This document shows positions 1 to 7,938 of a stretch of DNA of 24,918 nt, one piece after another (within the stretch, counting starts at the first letter, position 1; each line of letters begins with the position of its first letter). The notes beneath the pieces were generated by a model. The model saw only the letters and a program-made list of their open reading frames with translations. It did not search any database and was not told the origin of the DNA. Made by a program: the position numbers and the translations under genes. The stretch lies in contig JAJZKS010000002.1 of assembly GCA_021850835.1 (NCBI GenBank), forward strand, positions 1 to 24,918, read 5' to 3'. The stretch is from Thermoplasmata archaeon (GTDB lineage: Archaea; Thermoplasmatota; Thermoplasmata; Thermoplasmatales; Thermoplasmataceae).

Positions 1-169
1 GATTCAATTGTGAGAAGGGGAAGTTGTCGAAGTGAACAAAGCTCTTGCGGACAAGCCGGAACTGGTAAACTCAGACTCTTACAAATACTGGATGGTAAAA
101 ATTAAGAAAACAGGGAAGGAGACGGAATCCCTTTCACCGCAGGATTACAAGAAATTCATAGGGGAATAA
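1..169 (+). CDS. gcvH: Glycine cleavage system H protein, C-terminal part (5' truncated, apparent frameshift)
   Basis: This is the tail of the lipoyl-carrier H protein, which shuttles the aminomethyl group between the P, T and L proteins of glycine cleavage. From about base 14 to the TAA at 167-169 the frame reads VVEVNKALADKPELVN, then WMVKI, then DYKKFIGE at the end, all characteristic of the GcvH C-terminus. The lipoylated lysine lies upstream of the window. In this frame a TGA occurs at 11-13. The first 12 bases in frame 1 read DSIV, which fits the expected sequence before GEVVEV, so a one-base insertion near 12-14 would explain the break. This may be a sequence error at a contig end or a true mutation. 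The gene ends 8 nt before rlmE, so the two were probably co-transcribed. Confidence 0.75.
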
Positions 170-177
170 CCTGGAAA

Positions 178-771
178 ATGCCTGACAGGAGAGACAAATT
201 TTACTACCTTGCAAAGAAAGAACGCTACAGGAGCAGGGCAGCATTCAAGCTGCTCGAGCTCCAGACAAAATTTGGCTTCCTGAAGGAAGGGCAGAATATT
301 CTTGAAATCGGGTCATCTCCCGGCGGGTGGACCCAGATTGTAACAAGCGTAACCGGAAAAACAGTCTTTTCAGTGGACATAAGCAAGATGGAACCCCTCG
401 AAAACACGGTATTCATCAGAGGCCGAGTTGGGGACAAGGCACTCAAGATGCGTATTAAGGATGAAATGGATCGCATGGGGATAGACGGGTTTGATGGAAT
501 CATATCTGATGCAATGTCTAAAACCAGCGGGAACCAGGATATAGACCATTCTTCGTCGTATCTCATCTGCCAGGATGTCATGGCCCTCGCTGAGGTTTTT
601 CTAAAGCATGACGGATTTGTGGTTCTGAAGCAGTTTCAGGGGGATCTGACTGTTCAATTTGTCAACCATTGGAAGAAGCATTTCGGGTTCTCCAAAATCA
701 CCAAGGTTGCTGCATCCAGGGAGACGAGCAAGGAAGTCTACATAGTTTTCCAGTACCTCAGAGGTTTTTAG
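178..771 (+). CDS. rlmE: 23S rRNA (uridine-2'-O-)-methyltransferase RlmE/FtsJ
   Basis: A SAM-dependent 2'-O-methyltransferase of the RrmJ/FtsJ family, 197 aa, the usual compact single-domain length. The SAM-binding motif I is EIGSSPGGWTQ at residues 43-53. The family's K-D-K-E catalytic tetrad is visible as K24 (in RSRAAFK), D111 (in IISDA), K151 (in VVLKQ) and E186 (in SKEVYIV). The known bacterial substrate is a uridine in the A-loop of 23S rRNA; archaeal homologues may act on rRNA or tRNA, so the exact target is inferred. The ATG at 178 follows gcvH by 8 nt. The last 14 nt overlap the end of the convergent gene on the reverse strand. Confidence 0.93.
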   Translation: MPDRRDKFYYLAKKERYRSRAAFKLLELQTKFGFLKEGQNILEIGSSPGGWTQIVTSVTGKTVFSVDISKMEPLENTVFIRGRVGDKALKMRIKDEMDRMGIDGFDGIISDAMSKTSGNQDIDHSSSYLICQDVMALAEVFLKHDGFVVLKQFQGDLTVQFVNHWKKHFGFSKITKVAASRETSKEVYIVFQYLRGF

Positions 772-1411
772 GGGCCCACCCTTTTGCTTTGAGCCTTTCC
801 AGAAGAGGTCTATGAAATTCATAATCGATCACCAGAAGGTTCTTTGGATCGTATCTCATTGATGCGAATTTTGATATTTCTTCCGCCATGTAATCGAGCC
901 TTGCATCATCGACTTTGGCGAGCCCCTTGACGGCGTTCAGCCTCTTTATCCAGGACTCAGAGAATTCATACTCATTAGTATCCTTGAAATCATAGTTAAG
1001 TATCCTCTTTTTCCTTATGGAATGCCTGATGAGATGGCCCGGCTTCATGGTTTCTGAGTATAGGACATCGAATTGATCCTGCGGCATATCCAGCCCTATG
1101 CCAGTTTTACCAGTATCCATGAGATATTTTACGGCCTCAACATAGATGGGAGGTGGTGTCATTACTCCCCCATACTTTGTGAGTCTCACCCCATATATAA
1201 TCTCATAATCAGACAGGTTCATCTCGAATGGTTCGCGGATGAATGATTCAAGGCCATCAATTTCACCCTGGGAAATTGTAATAAGCAGGACTTCAGGTGA
1301 CAGTATTCCAATAAGCTCCCTTAGTTCAGCCCCATGGGAAACAAGTCCTTTGACCCCGGAATAAACATTGAGTTCCTGGTCGCTCCTCTCTTTGTATAGC
1401 TTATTGAACAT
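758..1411 (-). CDS. Conserved hypothetical protein, possibly a divergent TraB-like fold
   Basis: A soluble protein of 217 aa that I do not recognise with certainty. No membrane segment or signal peptide is visible. Residues 27-55 (HGAELRELIGILSPEVLLI, then QGEIDGLE) and the end (NLLVIDYEFHRPLLERL, 191-207) recall the way TraB/PrgY-type proteins alternate 'L.P..V..E' and 'V.D.H...L' strands, but no diagnostic motif is complete, so the relation is only a suggestion. Its ATG shares one base with the TAA of the upstream HTH regulator (TAATG), which indicates translational coupling and a shared transcript. Its 3' end overlaps the convergent rlmE by 14 nt. Function unknown. Confidence 0.75.
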   Translation of the reverse strand: MFNKLYKERSDQELNVYSGVKGLVSHGAELRELIGILSPEVLLITISQGEIDGLESFIREPFEMNLSDYEIIYGVRLTKYGGVMTPPPIYVEAVKYLMDTGKTGIGLDMPQDQFDVLYSETMKPGHLIRHSIRKKRILNYDFKDTNEYEFSESWIKRLNAVKGLAKVDDARLDYMAEEISKFASMRYDPKNLLVIDYEFHRPLLERLKAKGWAPKNL

Positions 1412-2361
1412 TATGCCAGCGTTCTCTTTTCAATAAGTGTCTGCAACTTCTCCTTTTCCTGAATTTCCCTGAGTTCCGAGAGGTTGATCACCGGGCACCC
1501 TCCAAGGTGTTCCCTCGAAGTGCGCAATTTGCTTATTACAAAGGAGTCATTTTCAAAGATCTGGCTGATATTCCTCATCGCATTGATTTTAACAAGATTC
1601 TGGTCAAGTGACTCAAGCAGGCCTATGAGGAAGAATTCCTCAATCGTTTCCTTCATCACTGCGTCGAAGGGAAACTTCCTGACAGGATGGAAATCCATTC
1701 CATGCCTCATCATGAGGTTCAGGACTTCCAGCAGGAAACCATTTTCCATAAGAGATTCCTCAGGCGGCATTTCCAAGTTCCTGGAAATGTCTCCAAGGTC
1801 AATGGATTTGCAAAGGTCTTCACCAAGGACCTCTTCGAGTTTCAGGTAAACATCTATTGTAACTGCGCTTCCTGATTCGTAAAGTGAAATTGACCTTCTT
1901 GATGTGCCTATCTTGTTTGAAAGATATCCTATGGAGTAACCAAGCTCCTCCCTTCTCTGGTGGAGCCTTCTTCCATCTATTGAGGCATAAAAGCCTCCAG
2001 GGCCCGATGAAATGAAGGGCATCTCCCCTTCAATGTAGTCCTGAAATGTATCTGGGGAAAGTATTGGCACCCTATGCCTGAAATAGACGACTCCATGTTC
2101 CAGGGGTCCGCCTCCGGCTTTTTCTCCTACCAGAAGCGGGGCCGCGTAAGTAAGCTTCGATATCCTGATGAGTTCCATTGCGCTGGAATTCCTCAGAGTG
2201 TCTATGTTCTGGAGAACCTTGATGATCAGCCTCAACCTTTCACGTTTTGCTATCATGTCAAACCCTGCAGCTCCGCCTGGCATGGGGTCTGAAACTCTGA
2301 AACCTTCTCTTGTGAGAAGATCGAAAATGTGTCTTACTATGAGGCTGCGCCGATCCTCCAC
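1411..2361 (-). CDS. Putative HTH-type transcriptional regulator, COG1395 family
   Basis: An archaeal protein of about 316 aa. An N-terminal restriction-endonuclease-like region (FDMIAKR... LIIKVL, residues 37-53) precedes an XRE-type helix-turn-helix (about 136-184: RREELGYSIGYLSNKIG, then SRRSISLYESG), followed by an uncharacterised C-terminal half. This order and length match the archaeal COG1395 regulators; the target genes are unknown. The longest frame opens with TTG at 2370. A TATA-like box at 2383-2390 lies only 17 nt before that TTG but about 26 nt before the in-frame GTG at 2361, so I prefer a leaderless GTG start at 2361. It is the first gene of a two-gene operon with the TraB-like candidate. 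Confidence 0.85.
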   Translation of the reverse strand: MEDRRSLIVRHIFDLLTREGFRVSDPMPGGAAGFDMIAKRERLRLIIKVLQNIDTLRNSSAMELIRISKLTYAAPLLVGEKAGGGPLEHGVVYFRHRVPILSPDTFQDYIEGEMPFISSGPGGFYASIDGRRLHQRREELGYSIGYLSNKIGTSRRSISLYESGSAVTIDVYLKLEEVLGEDLCKSIDLGDISRNLEMPPEESLMENGFLLEVLNLMMRHGMDFHPVRKFPFDAVMKETIEEFFLIGLLESLDQNLVKINAMRNISQIFENDSFVISKLRTSREHLGGCPVINLSELREIQEKEKLQTLIEKRTLA

Positions 2362-2382
2362 GAAAGACAAGTATGATTTGCA

Positions 2383-2390
2383 GTATTTAA
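2383..2390 (-). promoter_or_regulatory. TATA box for the COG1395 regulator operon
   Basis: On the reverse strand the octamer reads TTAAATAC. Its centre is about 26 nt upstream of the GTG at 2361, the spacing seen at other genes in this window, which implies a leaderless mRNA. Confidence 0.5.
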
Positions 2391-2408
2391 CTCTTTTTGT
2401 TTTCCCGA

Positions 2409-3011
2409 TTACATTTCACGAAGTGTTTCTTCGTAAACACCGGTGGAAAGCTTGTTTGGGCAGATCCTGACATCGCATGTCGTGCAGATAATCTCCCCTT
2501 CCCCGTTTCCCGGCGAGTCAAAAACTATTTTTTCAATGCCCTCTATCTTTGCCAGGTCATCGAATATTTTCCTCGGAACAGTCCTGAAAAATATGGCACG
2601 CAGGACTGTCTCATCCATGCTCAGGTTCCTCCCGTAAATTTCCTTTATATATGAGCCGTACCGTCTCACCGTATCAACAAGGGAAGACATTGCCCTCGAA
2701 AAATATCCTGGGCATATGTGGAGGGTGACAACCTGGTCTCCCATTAAGGGGGATATGTCTGTGATATCCGGAAATGGCTTGATCCTGGCCATAATTTCCC
2801 TGACTCCAGGGGTTCCCTCAATGATCTTTATTGTATCGTAGACGGTTCTCCTGTTCACTCCAAAAGCCTTTGCGACTTCACTTATGGAAATCTCGATGTT
2901 GCTTGTATAGAATCTTCCGTTGCTGACCGAGATCCCCCTGTTGTAGAGTCCCTCTACAATTTTTTTCTTAATTGGGTGGTCTTTGAAGTATTCTTCCAGG
3001 ATTAGAAGCAT
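2409..3011 (-). CDS. Predicted regulator of amino-acid metabolism, HTH plus ACT-like domain (COG2150 type)
   Basis: A protein of 200 aa. The N-terminus (HPIKKKIVEGLYNRGISVS, residues 12-30) leads into a helix-turn-helix at about 40-62 (IEISISEVAKAFGVNRRTVY), a pattern characteristic of archaeal COG2150 proteins. Residues of about 95-165 would be the ACT-like ligand-sensing domain that gives the family its predicted role in amino-acid metabolism. Beyond it lies a short C-terminal tail with three cysteines (C176, C179, C184; CTTCDVRIC) that could bind a metal or be redox-active. The ATG at 3011 sits about 24 nt after a TATA box, so the mRNA is probably leaderless. Ligand and regulon are unknown. 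Confidence 0.75.
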   Translation of the reverse strand: MLLILEEYFKDHPIKKKIVEGLYNRGISVSNGRFYTSNIEISISEVAKAFGVNRRTVYDTIKIIEGTPGVREIMARIKPFPDITDISPLMGDQVVTLHICPGYFSRAMSSLVDTVRRYGSYIKEIYGRNLSMDETVLRAIFFRTVPRKIFDDLAKIEGIEKIVFDSPGNGEGEIICTTCDVRICPNKLSTGVYEETLREM

Positions 3012-3030
3012 CAGGCATTAATTTGTTCAA

Positions 3031-3038
3031 GATATAAA
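3031..3038 (-). promoter_or_regulatory. TATA box for the COG2150-type regulator
   Basis: Reverse-strand TTTATATC centred about 24 nt before the ATG at 3011. No ribosome-binding site is seen, consistent with a leaderless transcript. Confidence 0.55.
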
Positions 3039-3055
3039 TACTCACCAGTTCAATA

Positions 3056-4831
3056 CTATGCACTGAAATATTTAACACTTGAATTCTTGGCTTCTCCGGC
3101 CAGCCCTTCCTCTTCAGTAATCTCATACACTTCCGGCGGAGCCTTTGCAAATGTCAGATCCAGGCTCATGAGGCGTCCCCTTCTGAAGAAATCAATCCTG
3201 ACCTTTTCACCCGGTTTGCGGTCAGAGAAACAATCCATTCTGAGTTTTTTCATTTCTTCCCTGATTTCTTTCAGGTACCTGTCTGTGAATTTGTACCCAT
3301 CAACTGCAACGAGTTCATCCTTAGGGTTTATTCCTCCAGAGAAGGCTGGAGACCCTTCTACAACTGATGACACAACAAATCTTCCCCCCTCCGCATTAAC
3401 AAGAAGCCCAAGGTAGGCTTTCTCCAGGACTTCTTTATCCTCCACTTTTCTGTATGAGGCCTTCAGGTTCAATCCAAGCCTCTTAACCTCTTCCGCGAAG
3501 TCAATATGCCCTGGTGTCTTGATGTAAGCCTGGAAGAATTCAGTGAAATCTGTGCCCGTGACATCCTTTATCGCAGTGAGCACATCTTTCTCAGTGTATC
3601 CTTTGCCATCCTTGTTGTATTTCTCCATCAGGCTTCTGTAGACATCATCAAGGGACTTTTGTGCACCTGTTGCTTCAATGATTCTGGTGTTGAGCAGGAA
3701 GCCTAAAAGTTCGCCCTTAAGGTAGTATGAAATATAGCTGTTGAAATTGTTGGGTGTGGGCTTGTAGAGTTTAATCCAGGTATCAAACGAAGATTCGTAT
3801 GCTGAAGTGATTTTCGAACCAGGCATAAGGTCGTGGAACAGCATCTGTTCAGCAAGATGCCTGAGGTATTCTTTTCTGTCTATAAGGCCCGTTCTCATGA
3901 GAATCAGGGAAGCATAATAGTTTGTGAAACCCTCTGCCATCCACAGCATGTTGGTGTAGTTCTCTTCCTTGTAATTAAATGGGCCTAGTTCAATTGGCCT
4001 GATCCTCTTGACATTCCACAGGTGGAAATATTCATGCGCTGTGACAGAAAGGAATGATCTCTGGTATTTTGTTTCCGGGCTGAAAACAAAGTTGTCCACA
4101 TCTATTGAAGTGGAGTTCAGGTGCTCAAGGCCTCCCATGACATCCCCGTCCCCAGAAAAGAGGTGGTAGATGAAAACGTAGCGTTTGTACGGGAGCTTAC
4201 CGAAAATCTTCAGGAAACCTTCCACTATCTTCTTCAGGTCATTTTTCAGGCGTTCCTCGTCTTCATTTCCATGGCCATAGAGCACAATCTCATGTTCCTT
4301 GCCATCTACCGTGAAGAAAAGGCTTCTGTGCGTGCCAATCTCAATGGGGCAGTCAGCAAGTATATCATAGTTTATTGCCCTGAACCTGTTGTCATTGAGT
4401 CTTTCCAGGCCTGTGGAAATCTTCCAGTCCTTGTAAGGCTTTATAACAAGTTCAACAGACTGGTCCTTGTAACCCTCCAGGTACATGAAAAGGTTTACCC
4501 CGTTAAAGTAGGCGTGCGTAGAATCAACATGCGATGTGTGGACGGAGAGTTCATTGGCATAGAATTCATAAATGATTGATACAGAGTGCACATCCTTTGT
4601 AGCAATCTTCCAGGTGGACTTGTCTTTCTTAGACACTTCAAGTTCAGTCTTTCCTGAGAAGGCATGAAGGTGCCTTACGAATCTTGAATAATCATAAATC
4701 TCATATGCGCCTGGTGCCCAGACCGGAATCGTGGCATAAAGGGCATCTTCTGTGAAGTCTTCAACGTTCAGTGTTACCTTGACAAAATGTGTTTGTGGGT
4801 CCTCAAATTCAAGCTGGTATTGAAGTTTCAT
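3056..4831 (-). CDS. M61 family aminopeptidase with C-terminal PDZ domain
   Basis: A zinc metallopeptidase of the M61 (glycyl aminopeptidase) family, 591 aa, as expected. The N-terminal beta-rich M61 domain covers about residues 1-160. The GGLEH motif at 233-237 precedes the catalytic HEYFH at 266-270, where the two histidines bind zinc and the glutamate is the general base; E300 (in WMAEGFTNYY) is the likely third ligand. A PDZ domain follows at about 470-545 (LGLLVNAEGGRFVVSSVVEG, then GINPKDELVAVDG). There is no signal peptide, so it should act in the cytosol, trimming peptides produced by larger proteases. It stands alone, with about 75 nt of AT-rich spacer on its 5' side. Confidence 0.9.
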   Translation of the reverse strand: MKLQYQLEFEDPQTHFVKVTLNVEDFTEDALYATIPVWAPGAYEIYDYSRFVRHLHAFSGKTELEVSKKDKSTWKIATKDVHSVSIIYEFYANELSVHTSHVDSTHAYFNGVNLFMYLEGYKDQSVELVIKPYKDWKISTGLERLNDNRFRAINYDILADCPIEIGTHRSLFFTVDGKEHEIVLYGHGNEDEERLKNDLKKIVEGFLKIFGKLPYKRYVFIYHLFSGDGDVMGGLEHLNSTSIDVDNFVFSPETKYQRSFLSVTAHEYFHLWNVKRIRPIELGPFNYKEENYTNMLWMAEGFTNYYASLILMRTGLIDRKEYLRHLAEQMLFHDLMPGSKITSAYESSFDTWIKLYKPTPNNFNSYISYYLKGELLGFLLNTRIIEATGAQKSLDDVYRSLMEKYNKDGKGYTEKDVLTAIKDVTGTDFTEFFQAYIKTPGHIDFAEEVKRLGLNLKASYRKVEDKEVLEKAYLGLLVNAEGGRFVVSSVVEGSPAFSGGINPKDELVAVDGYKFTDRYLKEIREEMKKLRMDCFSDRKPGEKVRIDFFRRGRLMSLDLTFAKAPPEVYEITEEEGLAGEAKNSSVKYFSA

Positions 4832-4906
4832 TTTATTAATCCAAGGTGTGTTAGGATGAGGAATAATTAAATTTTTGCTTGAAACTGTCTTTCCAACAGG
4901 TCCAGG

Positions 4907-6409
4907 TTAGTCGTATGAACGGTCTTCCCTGTAGTTGTGGTAGTTCATATAGTAGTTTTCGCCACTCTGGGACAGGGTATTCTCAGAGGACATGGCTGCT
5001 CCAAGGTTTCCATAATATTTCTTTATCTTTTCCTCAACCGGGAGGTACATCTTCAATGCCTCAACAACATCATTCTTTTCTATAAGGTGCCTTTCTGATG
5101 CCACAGCAATGTCACCTGAAGCCCTTATAAGGCCTCCAAGTTCCCTCAGCCTAAGGGTGAGGGCTCTCTCCTTGTGGTCTATCTCCCTTGCACGCCTGAG
5201 GCCTTCCTCGATGATCAACTCAGCACCCGCGAGTTCCATATGGGGTATCTTTCTGTCTGAAATGATTTCCTGAGTGATGAATTGCAGATACTTAAGCCGG
5301 TTTTCCGGGGTATCCGGCATTGCGACTTCCATGAGCATTTCGTAACCGCTTCCAACTATTCTTGATCTTAATGGGCTTAGAATATACTGGAGGTCCTGAA
5401 TGTTGCATGCAGCCACTAATATAAATTCAGCCGGGACTTTGTCAACCCTAACACTGGCGCCTGCGCTCTGCGGATTTCTTCCAGTGATGGGAAAGCTTCT
5501 CTCCTGCATGGCTGTGAGGATGAATCGCTGAAGGTTACCCAGATGCGTTATTTCATCTATGAACAACACACCCTCATGTGCCTCATGCACTGCACCGGCA
5601 ATGACACGTTCGTATGGAAGCGTTCCGAGCTGTGGGTGCCCTCCATAGGGGTCATGGCGGACGTCCCCCAGAAGTTCTGTTTCGCTGGCTCCCGTGGCAA
5701 GCACAAAAGGGTTCCTGTCAATGGGGATTATGACCTTGCTGGGGCTCTTCTTTTCCATCTTCCTGCGCCTTTCGAGGGTCTTTTCGTCAAGGACGCGGAT
5801 TTTGTCCCCATATTTTTCGTAAACTATTACTTCCTCCCGTTCTCCGACCCTCCTTGTAGACGTCACCTTGTCAGTGCTGTTCTGCACTCCAAAAGCTGCC
5901 CCAATGACGTTAAACACATCGCCAAATGGGCCCTGTTGGGTAGTTGGCTGGGTCTTCGGGCTGCTGCAGTTAGGGCAAACCATTTCAGTTGGGAGTGAAT
6001 AGTAACCACACCGGGGGCATCTGTAATTGAGCCTCTCTGCAACATTGAGTGGGGCATCCCTGGGGTCTATGGTCTCTCCCTCAACCAGGTTTTGTTCCTC
6101 TTTCTCTACCTTTATCTGGTCGCTGTTTTTGATTTCTATAAATGGCCTTTCAGGGTACTGGGGGTTATGCACGACTCTGATTTCCTGCTTAGGCCTTGGA
6201 AGGTAAAATGACATGGCCTGCGCGATCATTGACTTGCCAACCCCAGGCGGGCCTACTAAAAGAAGGTGCCTCCTTTGCTTCGCAGCAATTTGTGCCATCC
6301 TTACAGCTTCATCCTGGCCAATCACCCTATCAAGGGGATTGGCGGGAATGGCTATCTGCGAGGTATCGGACGCATCCCTGTAATCGTTGTTTATATATGG
6401 CGCTCCCAT
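4907..6409 (-). CDS. LonB-like AAA+ ATPase with inserted zinc ribbon and no peptidase domain
   Basis: A 500-aa AAA+ protein. Walker A is GPPGVGKS (53-60), Walker B VLFIDE (281-286), sensor 1 N336 (AACN), arginine-finger region LRSRI (347-351) and sensor 2 around R420 (LTLRLRELGG). Motifs such as AGAVHEAHEGVLFIDEIT and MQERSFPITG are typical of archaeal LonB proteases. Two features of LonB are missing: the membrane segments normally inserted between Walker A and B, replaced here by a zinc ribbon (C131, C134, C145, C148), and the C-terminal Ser-Lys peptidase domain. The protein ends in a polar, Asn/Tyr-rich tail (about 470-500). It should therefore be a remodeller or helper ATPase rather than a protease. 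Its start overlaps the end of dnaG by 19 nt, so the two genes are translationally linked. Confidence 0.88.
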   Translation of the reverse strand: MGAPYINNDYRDASDTSQIAIPANPLDRVIGQDEAVRMAQIAAKQRRHLLLVGPPGVGKSMIAQAMSFYLPRPKQEIRVVHNPQYPERPFIEIKNSDQIKVEKEEQNLVEGETIDPRDAPLNVAERLNYRCPRCGYYSLPTEMVCPNCSSPKTQPTTQQGPFGDVFNVIGAAFGVQNSTDKVTSTRRVGEREEVIVYEKYGDKIRVLDEKTLERRRKMEKKSPSKVIIPIDRNPFVLATGASETELLGDVRHDPYGGHPQLGTLPYERVIAGAVHEAHEGVLFIDEITHLGNLQRFILTAMQERSFPITGRNPQSAGASVRVDKVPAEFILVAACNIQDLQYILSPLRSRIVGSGYEMLMEVAMPDTPENRLKYLQFITQEIISDRKIPHMELAGAELIIEEGLRRAREIDHKERALTLRLRELGGLIRASGDIAVASERHLIEKNDVVEALKMYLPVEEKIKKYYGNLGAAMSSENTLSQSGENYYMNYHNYREDRSYD

Positions 6410-7737
6410 GAAATAACCCTGATTTCTGTGGGCTTCTTTGTGATGTGCCCAAGCTTGGCTCCATATATGTTCTTTATGCCCTGCTTGAATGCCACATCAA
6501 TAAGTCTCTGGGAAATGACGCCTCCGGTGATTATTGTGTCACCGTCAGCAGATTCCTGAATCTTGTCAACGGCCTCTGAAACCTGGTAAGAACCTATCAT
6601 GATGCCATCTTTCGTGTATAACTCAGTCAGTTTGTCTTTGGCGAGGTTTGCCCCTTTCTTCTCTATGGATCTTGGATTTGTCAGGTCAACCTTGCCAGGT
6701 ACGTCCTCAGGTTCCTCCAGGATTTGCTGGGCAGGAACAGGCTCTTCCCTTTCGGGGGCCCTCTGTGGCGGCTCAGGCTTTTTCTCGATTTCCTGTTTCG
6801 ACGTCTTTATTTCTATAATGCTTTTCGCTTCTTCATATCCGCGTTTGGGCTGTTTCTGGCCAGATTCTACAGCTGCTTTCTCAGTCAGTTCCTTGAGTTC
6901 CTCTGACATTCCCCTCATTGACAAATACTGTTCTATGGGGGTTTTGTACCTCAGGGCCTTAACAATCTGCTTGTAGGTAAGTTCCTCGACTTCGGTTCCA
7001 GGTGGAGCCCTTGCCACAAAATCGATTTCTGCGACCTGAAGCATTTCCTTAAGGATAAGGTCTCCTCCCCTGTCACCGTCAAGGAACACCGTTACTGTCC
7101 TTTCTCTTGAAAGTTTCTGGACCGTTTTGGGGATATTGGTTCCCTGCACTGCAATCGTATTCTTGATTCCATACCTGAGAAGGTTGAGAATATCGCTCCT
7201 GCCTTCCACAACAATAATTGAATCAGAGTCTTTAACTGCAGGCCCAGCTGGAAGCTTATCTTCACCGTAAGTAACAATCTCGCCCTTCTCCACTTCTTCT
7301 CTAACTGATGCAACAATGCTTTCGCTAACGCTCTTGCCGCTGTCGCTCATTCTCTTGTAGAGGGCCTCTGCTCTTTCGATGATCTTGTGTCTCTTCTGGA
7401 TCCTTACATCCTCTATGTTTTCAACTTCGACCTTAGCCTTGCATGGGCCAATTCTGTCTATAGTCTCAAGGGATGCTGCCAGAATTGAGCTTTCAACCTG
7501 GTCCAGACCTGACGGTATTAAAACGTAACCGTCTGTCCTTCCTTTCTTGCTGTCTATTTCGACTTCGATTCTTCCGATCTTACCGCTTTTCTGAAGATCT
7601 CTTAGGTCAAGCTCGTCACCGAGGAGCCCTTCTGTCTGTCCGAATATGGCTCCTACAACGTCGGGTTTTTCAACCACCCCGTCCGTAGAAATCTTTGCTT
7701 TGATTAGATATTTTGTTAAATTTGGATCTACATTCAC
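6391..7737 (-). CDS. dnaG: Archaeal DnaG-type primase
   Basis: Archaeal DnaG, an RNA primase that also associates with the RNA exosome in archaea. In the preferred numbering the protein is 448 aa. The TOPRIM core shows VVEGRSD (about 176-182, catalytic Glu) and FLDGDRGGD (about 218-226, metal-binding Asp pair). A proline- and glutamate-rich linker (about 315-350) joins it to a conserved C-terminal module ending in IRVISW. The longest frame starts with TTG at 7761, but a near-perfect ribosome-binding site GGTGATT at 7741-7747 sits just before an in-frame GTG at 7737, giving an N-terminus MNVDPNLTKYLI that fits the family; I chose that start. The AAA+ gene downstream overlaps it by 19 nt. Confidence 0.93.
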   Translation of the reverse strand: MNVDPNLTKYLIKAKISTDGVVEKPDVVGAIFGQTEGLLGDELDLRDLQKSGKIGRIEVEIDSKKGRTDGYVLIPSGLDQVESSILAASLETIDRIGPCKAKVEVENIEDVRIQKRHKIIERAEALYKRMSDSGKSVSESIVASVREEVEKGEIVTYGEDKLPAGPAVKDSDSIIVVEGRSDILNLLRYGIKNTIAVQGTNIPKTVQKLSRERTVTVFLDGDRGGDLILKEMLQVAEIDFVARAPPGTEVEELTYKQIVKALRYKTPIEQYLSMRGMSEELKELTEKAAVESGQKQPKRGYEEAKSIIEIKTSKQEIEKKPEPPQRAPEREEPVPAQQILEEPEDVPGKVDLTNPRSIEKKGANLAKDKLTELYTKDGIMIGSYQVSEAVDKIQESADGDTIITGGVISQRLIDVAFKQGIKNIYGAKLGHITKKPTEIRVISWERHI

Positions 7738-7740
7738 TGT

Positions 7741-7747
7741 AATCACC
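7741..7747 (-). promoter_or_regulatory. Ribosome-binding site deciding the dnaG start
   Basis: Reverse-strand GGTGATT matches the complement of the archaeal 16S rRNA 3' end. It lies 3 nt before the GTG at 7737 and argues against the TTG at 7761. Confidence 0.6.
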
Positions 7748-7905
7748 TGAATAAATATCAATGGAGATAATAGGGGAAATGTCTATTTTCCGATTAATCA
7801 CCATCGAAATTGAATGGTTTGATGCTATATAACTTATTCGATGCTGAACCGGGCTTGAAAAGGCGCAAAACTCTTGCGTTTAACGACAAAGGGATTGTTG
7901 GAAAA

Positions 7906-7913
7906 CTTATATA
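7906..7913 (+). promoter_or_regulatory. TATA box for the endonuclease IV-like gene
   Basis: The octamer CTTATATA is centred about 29 nt upstream of the ATG at 7939, predicting a transcript that begins at or next to the start codon. Confidence 0.65.
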
Positions 7914-7938
7914 CATTTTAGGTATTTGCTCATGCTTT

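Noticed and set aside
225..581. 118-aa reverse frame inside rlmE
   Set aside because: It is antisense to a gene with a full catalytic tetrad and has no recognisable motif or promoter.
4121..4579. 152-aa forward frame inside the M61 peptidase gene
   Set aside because: It mirrors the peptidase gene in the antisense direction; the reverse strand has HEYFH, GGLEH and a PDZ domain.
7810..7938. 43-residue N-terminal extension of the endonuclease IV-like protein
   Set aside because: A good TATA box lies inside it and the conserved barrel begins at the later ATG.
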